Source of the DNA: Sodiomyces alkalinus F11
Lineage: Eukaryota; Ascomycota; Sordariomycetes; Glomerellales; Plectosphaerellaceae
Direction: 5' to 3'
Assembly (NCBI RefSeq): GCF_003711515.1
Contig: NW_021167080.1
Coordinates: forward strand, 2,770,252 to 2,834,251
Length of the DNA: 64,000 nucleotides
The notes under the pieces were generated by a model. The model made no database searches and was not told the DNA's origin. It saw only the letters and a list, made by a program, of their open reading frames with translations. How positions within the stretch are numbered: position 1 is the stretch's first letter; each line of letters opens with the position of its first letter. Position numbers and translations under genes: made by a program. Shown here one piece after another: positions 58,648 to 64,000 of this stretch.

Positions 58648-60287
58648 TTAGGCGTCCACCAGCATCGTGTCATCGCCATCAAATCCTGGCCCCTGGGGCT
58701 CCACCGGAACCCCGCGACCTCGACCGGCAAGTAGTTCCCTCCGAATCTCGGGAGCGATGGCAGGGTGTCCGTGCGACAGAAGCAGATCGAGGAGCGCCTC
58801 TCGCTGGTCCTCGCTGATGTCGTTGCGATACCGCTGGGCAAAGGAGAGCAGGCTCTGGTGGAACACGACTGGCAGCGACCTGACCATATCACCTGATACG
58901 GCCTGGCCCTCCTTGATGGAGGCCGGGTCCACGCTGCGGAAGCGTAGGAAGTGGAAGACGAGCGAGTCGATGACCTGGTAGGGGAGAGCATACTTCTTCT
59001 CCAAGAGCGTCTTGATGAAGATGTTGGCCGCGCCACCACCCTCCGTGCCTTGTGACGCTTGTTGGGCAGCACTATATCCGTGTTAGAGAGAGAGATCGGC
59101 CGGTAGACAAGCAGCGAAGTTATTAGAAAGAAGAAACAGTAAGAGAAACCTTACATCTCTGTGATACCCTTAAGGGCAGCAGCCGAGTGAAGCACGGGAA
59201 CCGAGACTCTCGCAAGCACGGCGGAAACAATGTGGGCTTCGCGAACCGTGCAACCACTCATGAGCAACGGGAACAGGAACCCGATGAAGAAAGCTCTTGG
59301 CTTGTAAAGACTCTTCTTGAGCGCGTTGAACAGGTGAACGTTCAGCTTCTTGTGCTCGCGGATATCGTCGCGGACCTTGTCCAGGATGACATTCTCCATG
59401 AACTTTTGGCACGTCGCTGGACTCGCGGCAGAGAATATCCTGGTCGCCTGGAATGCGGCGTTGGGCGTCCACTTGTGGGGTTCGGTCACCTCGATGATAT
59501 CTTCCCAATGGGGTATCGTGGGCAGGATCTTGAACGGTTTCGGCAAGGGACCGCTCTTATATCTCGAGAGAATCTGGCCAATCCTGAATGTCGTCGTTAG
59601 TATCATGAGGAAAAGAAAATGAAGAAAAAGAGAAAAAGGTCTTCTACGCCTGCGGGAGAGTAGGCGACAGGAAGCAACCTACTTAGTATAGGCCTCGATG
59701 ACCTTCGGCGGCAACTCGTAGTGCTCATCCGGCAAACCAGCCTCTCGCCGGGCTTCAGCAGCCTCGTGCTCAGCGATTTTCTCCAAGATGAGCTCCGTCA
59801 GGTTGGTGCCACCACCACCCATGTCCTCGTCTCGACCCTTGGAACCCCAGCCAGCGTCCCTGAGCATGGCCGAGGGTTCGTCCTCATTATCGGGAAAGAA
59901 TTTGCGGTACGTCTCCAAGTCCTCCGGGTCCAGCTCGACCTCCTCTACCTCCTCCTCCTCTTCGTCGCCCCATGCGTCTTCGTCGTCATACTGGCGGTCA
60001 TCATCCAGGGCTTCGGCGCCGTACCTCGACTCGATGGCGAAGAGGTCAACTTTGGCCTGCGTCGCGGGTTTCTTCTGTGCGTCATCCTCTTCTGCCAGTT
60101 CGCGGCCTAGCCTCAGGATATTGCGACTTTGACTGGCGTCGATGTAATGCTCCCCGTCCTCCTCGTCGTCCTTCTTCCCCTTCTTCTTTTTGGTCTTGTT
60201 CTTCAGCGGCCCAGTCGCAAGGATGTCATCTTGAAGAGGGTTGTGTCGACGGGCCTGACGATCCGTGGGCGTTGTGGCCTTCCCCAT
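58648..60287 (-). CDS. enp1: Bystin/Enp1, 40S ribosome assembly factor
   Basis: Essential pre-40S assembly factor needed for 18S rRNA processing and nuclear export of the small subunit. Three exons on the minus strand, 60287-59683, 59583-59155 and 59071-58648 (donors GTAGGT and GTAAGG, acceptors CAG and TAG, both phase 2), give 485 residues (yeast 483). Residues 1-200 are charged, with acidic runs ([20 protein letters not shown]) and an N-terminal basic NLS-like stretch. The helical bystin domain starts near [21 protein letters not shown] (about 201) and continues through [35 protein letters not shown], and [20 protein letters not shown] to [13 protein letters not shown]. Every conserved block of the family is present. 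Confidence 0.96.
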
Positions 60288-60784
60288 CTTTTTTTGATAA
60301 ATTCTTGTTGTCCGAAGTTCCGGTTGTCCAACAGAAGGCGTGTGCGTCGTCTAGGTACCCAACGCGTGAACGGTCGACGGTGAGGGACAGCAGGTTGACG
60401 GGTCGATTTTGGATTTTTTTCCTTCTCCCAAGCCCTGCAATTTTCCCTGTCGAGTCCCTTATCGATTAGCCCCGCGATTAGTGTGGGCTTGGTGGTACCC
60501 ACCTAGGTATATGTGGACCCTGGGTATATTTCGTCCAATCATGACATTTAGAGCTTCTCCGTTCGAGTGATGTACCTCGAGGATGCCCCGCCATATGTAG
60601 GTACCTAGGAAAAACCCCTCCAACTTGCCCCGGCCGTCGCCAACTGAGAGAGATTTGCGTCTGGATGAGCAGGAACTGAAATCATCTCAGAACATCATGA
60701 GGTGAGAGATTTTGAGCTTCGGAAATAGGGGCACCACATTTATTCTTATTTATTACTTCTTTACCCTTCATTCTTCCAGTTAAA
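60288..60784. promoter_or_regulatory. Shared divergent promoter of enp1 and hgh1
   Basis: A 497-base stretch separates the start codons of enp1 (-) and hgh1 (+). It carries ACCCACCTAGGTAT and GTAGGTACCTAGG motifs (about 60497 and 60597), members of the recurrent intergenic family, and an AT-rich stretch (60733-60765) before hgh1. No regulatory site of known factors is evident. Confidence 0.5.
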
Positions 60785-61240
60785 ATGCCCACAGAGTTAG
60801 AAGACGTACTGTAACTCCTTACCCCCCCGCCGCCTTCATCCAACTCCCTCTAGATCCTCGATAGCAACGGGACTATGGCTGACCAGATCCTGATATAGCT
60901 TGTCGGCTTCATTGCGCACCCCAATCCTCAAATTCGAAAGCTTGCAGTCGAGAATCTAGTTCCATACTCAACAGCGCAGCCTTCTATATTCAAGACCGAG
61001 GATCTCCTGCCCGTGAAGAACTTAGCCTTGTTGATGCAAGATCATCCAGTGAGTTTGTCTTTGGATTCCAAAAACTCATAATAGCCTCGCAGCCAGCCCC
61101 TGACTCACCTGAACACCATAGCAAATTGCCGAACATGCCTTGACGATCCTCGTCAACCTATCAGCCGACGAAAAAGTACTAGAATTACTCGCGAGTAATG
61201 ACAGATTCGTCGACTCCCTTCTGGCGAGGGTGGTTGTGAG

Positions 61241-61281
<41 letters not shown>

Positions 61282-62128
61282 GAGACTGACCCAGGCTCGC
61301 CCTAAGTTTCAAAGAGACTGTTGTTGGTAACCGGGAAGCGAGCCGTGACAGAAACCATCCGAACCCAACGCCAACCTCCTGGCCATGCTCCTCGCCAACC
61401 TCTCCAAGTGGGACGGCCTCAAGAAGATCCTAACCAAGAAGCAACCCCCGCCGGAGGAGCTCCAGTCGCACGACCTAGTCCTCAACCAGCTCATGGACCT
61501 CTTCGTCAAGGGCGCCGACGGCTCCTACAACAAGCACGCCGACTACGCCTACCTCGCCTACTTCTTCGCCGACCTGACCAAGCACGCCGACGTCCGCCAG
61601 TTCTACCTCACCAAGCAGCGCTACGACGACGCCGTCCCGCTGACCAAGCTCAAGGTCTTCACCGAGCACAAGTCCGACGTCCGCCGCAAGGGCGTCGCCA
61701 GCACCATCAAGAACGTCGCCTTCGAGGTCCCCGCCCACCCGGCCTTCTTCGCCGAGGACGACATCCACATCCTCCCTTACGTCCTCCTCCCCATCATGGG
61801 CGACGAGGACTACGACGTCGACGAGACCATGGACATGCTCCCCGAGCTCCAGCTCCTCCCCCCCGACAAGCAGCGCGACCCGGACTCGTCCATCATCCAG
61901 ACCCATCTCGAGACCCTGCTCCTCCTCACGGCCACGAGGGAAGGGAGGGAGCTGATGCGCCAGGTCAAGGTGTACCCCATCATCCGGGAGACTCATTTGC
62001 GCGTCAACGACGAAGGGGTCAGGGAGGCCTGCGACAGGCTCGTGCAGGTGTTGATGAGGGAAGAGGAGCCCGATTCCACCTCGAAGGTGAAAGAGGTTCA
62101 TGAAGATGACGAAATAGTTGATGTGTAG
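60785..62128 (+). CDS. hgh1: Hgh1, eEF2-folding co-chaperone (HGH1/FAM203 family)
   Basis: Armadillo-type protein that hands elongation factor 2 between the chaperonin TRiC and Hsp90 in the cytosol. Four exons, 60785-60805, 60899-61048, 61122-61235 and 61352-62128, all phase 0, give 353 residues (yeast 394). Exon 1 encodes only MPTELED, with an unusual GTACTG donor. Exon 2 begins LVGFIAHPNPQIRKLAVENL, exon 3 QIAEHALTILVNLSAD, and exon 4 continues EPNANLLAMLLANLSKW and the conserved DYAYLAYFFADLTKHADVRQF block. ELQLLPPDKQRDPD and the LLLLTATREGRELMR helix match the C-terminal family domain. The third intron carries a TA microsatellite. Family is certain; exon 1 is less sure because it is so short. 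Confidence 0.92.
61248..61275 (+). repeat. TA dinucleotide microsatellite in hgh1 intron 3
   Basis: Twenty-eight bases of uninterrupted AT/TA repeat just after the GTGAGT donor of intron 3 (61236-61351). Confidence 0.95.
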
Positions 62129-62529
62129 ATTCGAGAATGTTATGAAGACTAGGAAAAAAAAAATGTTACCCTTGGGTGTTCCCTGATTGCACAAACGCCC
62201 GACTTGGTCGCAGAGCATCTGTTCAGAGGGTATCGCCCGGCCGCCTTAAAACTACAAATGTTGGACCCTATCTATTGGGACAAGCCGAGGTTTCTGGACA
62301 CTTCCGACGATATGGATGTGATCAATGGTCTAAGGTTAAATGGTCTACATCTATTTGTTCATGCTACCCGTGATGCGTGAGCAAACGAAGAAAGAAAAAA
62401 AAGAAGAAAAAAAGAAAAAAAAGAGGTCCCCAAAACTCCTCGATCCCCGGCTGCGTTGAACAAACATTCCCTCCATCATCATCTATCATTTATCCCTCTT
62501 GGTATGCATAGATTCGCCCATCAGACCCT
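62129..62529. other. Intergenic region between converging genes
   Basis: 3' flanks of hgh1 (+) and the channel gene (-). Contains an A-run at 62153-62161 and an A/G-rich run near 62390-62425. No gene seen. Confidence 0.6.
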
Positions 62530-64000
62530 CTAAAGATCGATGAGATCCACCTCGGAGAAATCCGGGGGGTTGCGCCCGTACACGACCCGTACCTTGCTGT
62601 CCAAAGCCGTCCCCTCGTTGCTGATATGAATGTTCTCCGTGTAGGCCATAGTCAGCCGGACCTCGTCGTCGCTCACCCCAAGGTCATCACGGGGGATCCA
62701 CACAGCCGGCACCCGCGCACGCAGTGCGCGATGCTTGAAGGCGTCCCGCACAAGCGCGTTCCTCTCCTCGGGCATCAAGTCCTCGATCTCGTCAGCGATG
62801 CCCCCATACAGTGCTTCTCCAATCGCACGCTGGGCTTCGAGATCCTTTTCACGTTGGCGGCGACGATACTCCGCCGCATTCTTGACGCCCGACCTCCCCT
62901 CGACCCTGTTCCAAGTCATGTTACGGATGCCCTTGCCCCCGCGCTTCGCAAGGTCGCGGACATCCTTGACCGGCTTGAAGAAGGACTTCTTGCCCCTACC
63001 CGCCGCCGGCAAGCCTTTGAGCTCAATATCGTCGTCGTTTGCAAAGCACCCATCCAGGCTGTGCGCAGGAGGCTTCTCGTCGTTCCCATCTTCGTCTTCG
63101 CTCTCCTCCAGCATGCCGAACCGTCGGAGCTGCTCCTGTTCAAACGCCCGGTCTCTGAGTGCTGCTTCGTCTTCGACAGTGACCGGCAGGTACCGAAAAA
63201 GCGGCGAAAACGACCGGTTCAGCAGAACCTGGTAGAGTGCTGTCAGGGCTACGGCGACGAGCATGATAATGGCCTGCGGGTTACCCGAAGTGGCTGCCGC
63301 CGTCTGTGAGCCCCGAGACCCAGCGGCGTCGCGACCCACTATGAAGAACAGGCCGGCCAGGCACAGCTCCATGACATATAGTCCGGTGAAGGTCTGGTTG
63401 AGGGCAGTCGGGTACATGATGCCTCCAGTGTCGTGGCCGTTCCGGATGACGTAGACCAGGCAGTACTTCTGAGACACCCACAAGAGGCCGAAGGTGATGA
63501 TGGCGAAGACGGAGATGAGCGGCGCCACGACCGAGTAGATCAGCGCTATACACGCGAAATTCGTGTAGACGGGGAATACGTGGGCCCATCCCATCTTGTT
63601 GAGCGTAACGTTGCGTGACCACTTGCTGCGGGCGGTGTCGTCCAGGATCTTGGCCAGCACGTACCATACAACGAGTGTACCGATCTGGAGGAGAGCACCC
63701 GAGCTGGCAGAAAAGGCTTGGAGAAGCATGTAGGAGAAGAAGTAGTTGGCGGCCTTGGGCAGGTTCTCGGCCAATACCTCCCAGATGTAGTTGATGTTGC
63801 CTAGTTCCTGGAAATTGGTCCATAACGTATCGACCGACGCCGCGAAGAAGGCCGCAATGGATACGACGAGGAATACCTGGACGAAGAGGAAGATGAAGAA
63901 ATATCGCTGGACGAATTCCGATTTCTGTGTGCCCGTTTTGGCTCCCTTGAAATCGGCAAGGAGATCCAGAATGATAGGCACAATGACGAGGAGAAGAGCA
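62530..64000 (-). CDS. Csc1/Rsn1-type (OSCA/TMEM63) stress-gated cation channel, partial
   Basis: C-terminal part of a DUF221/RSN1_7TM channel; family members are osmotically or mechanically gated cation channels of the plasma membrane. The frame is open to the right edge, so the 5' end and start lie outside; about 490 residues are visible. They include several membrane helices (RYFFIFLFVQVFLVVSIAAF, ANYFFSYMLLQAFSASSGAL, ACIALIYSVVAPLISVFAII, GLYVMELCLAGLFFIVG, IIMLVAVALTALYQVLL). The conserved PVYTNFACIALIYSVVAPLI and KYCLVYV of the 7TM region are clear. The last 220 or so residues are a hydrophilic cytosolic tail (ESEDEDGNDEKPPAHS, LPAAGRGKKSFFKPVKD, VPAVWIPRDDLGVSDDE) typical of the fungal members. 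No intron is needed in the visible part. Confidence 0.93.
   Translation of the reverse strand, partial: ALLLVIVPIILDLLADFKGAKTGTQKSEFVQRYFFIFLFVQVFLVVSIAAFFAASVDTLWTNFQELGNINYIWEVLAENLPKAANYFFSYMLLQAFSASSGALLQIGTLVVWYVLAKILDDTARSKWSRNVTLNKMGWAHVFPVYTNFACIALIYSVVAPLISVFAIITFGLLWVSQKYCLVYVIRNGHDTGGIMYPTALNQTFTGLYVMELCLAGLFFIVGRDAAGSRGSQTAAATSGNPQAIIMLVAVALTALYQVLLNRSFSPLFRYLPVTVEDEAALRDRAFEQEQLRRFGMLEESEDEDGNDEKPPAHSLDGCFANDDDIELKGLPAAGRGKKSFFKPVKDVRDLAKRGGKGIRNMTWNRVEGRSGVKNAAEYRRRQREKDLEAQRAIGEALYGGIADEIEDLMPEERNALVRDAFKHRALRARVPAVWIPRDDLGVSDDEVRLTMAYTENIHISNEGTALDSKVRVVYGRNPPDFSEVDLIDL

Noticed and set aside
61475..62218. 247-codon Val/Glu/Gly-rich frame antisense to hgh1
   Set aside because: Shadow of hgh1 exon 4.

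Overview
The window is a piece of a filamentous ascomycete nuclear genome (Pezizomycotina, most likely a sordariomycete). The evidence is consistent. Genes are split by short introns of about 55-270 bases with GTAAGT/GTATGT-like donors, CTAAC/CTGAC branch points and CAG/TAG acceptors. Most start codons sit in an A-at-minus-3 context. A tRNA-Leu gene carries an intron. The protein set (EglC-type glucanase, FlbA-type RGS protein, PHD-Orc4, CCG-6-like wall protein) is typical of moulds. There is one 45-base assembly gap near the left end.

Layout from left to right: a GPI-anchored GH17 glucanase (462-2125, +); a probable decayed class II transposon fragment (2276-2739); tubulin chaperone D (3134-7166, +); a 4.3-kb gene-free stretch; a seven-TM rhodopsin-like membrane protein (11437-13149, +); RNA polymerase subunit Rpb5 (15864-14873, -); tRNA-Leu(AAG) (16195-16300, +); Bfr1 (17077-18841, +); a conserved Cys-motif protein of unknown role (21355-20521, -); a simple-repeat-rich divergent intergenic region; the mitochondrial Obg GTPase Mtg2 (23931-25757, +); the tRNA m5C methyltransferase Trm4/Ncl1 (28834-26115, -); a 3.4-kb gene-free stretch; a fungal LtrA-like membrane protein with a 3-base microexon (32195-34598, +); a doubtful tiny spliced gene (34995-35580, +); PHD-Orc4 (36099-39032, +); a polyglutamine DUF7053-like protein (40316-41827, +); a CCG-6-like small wall protein (43390-42720, -); an FlbA/Sst2-type RGS protein (47799-45188, -); an 8.7-kb gene-free block; Cdc73 (57832-56509, -); bystin/Enp1 (60287-58648, -); Hgh1 (60785-62128, +); and a Csc1/TMEM63-type channel cut by the right end (64000-62530, -).

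Most genes are housekeeping: transcription (Rpb5, Cdc73), replication origins (Orc4), ribosome and translation maintenance (Enp1, Hgh1, Trm4, Bfr1, Mtg2) and tubulin folding. Enp1 and Hgh1 are divergent and share a promoter of about 500 bases. There is no secondary-metabolite or defence cluster. The less ordinary signals are the 3-base microexon, two surface proteins with histidine/acid-rich in-frame minisatellites, and three short motif families found almost only in the non-coding DNA. I found no clear evidence of a new multi-gene system. Exon boundaries were read by eye from splice consensus, reading phase and remembered family patterns, with no transcript data.
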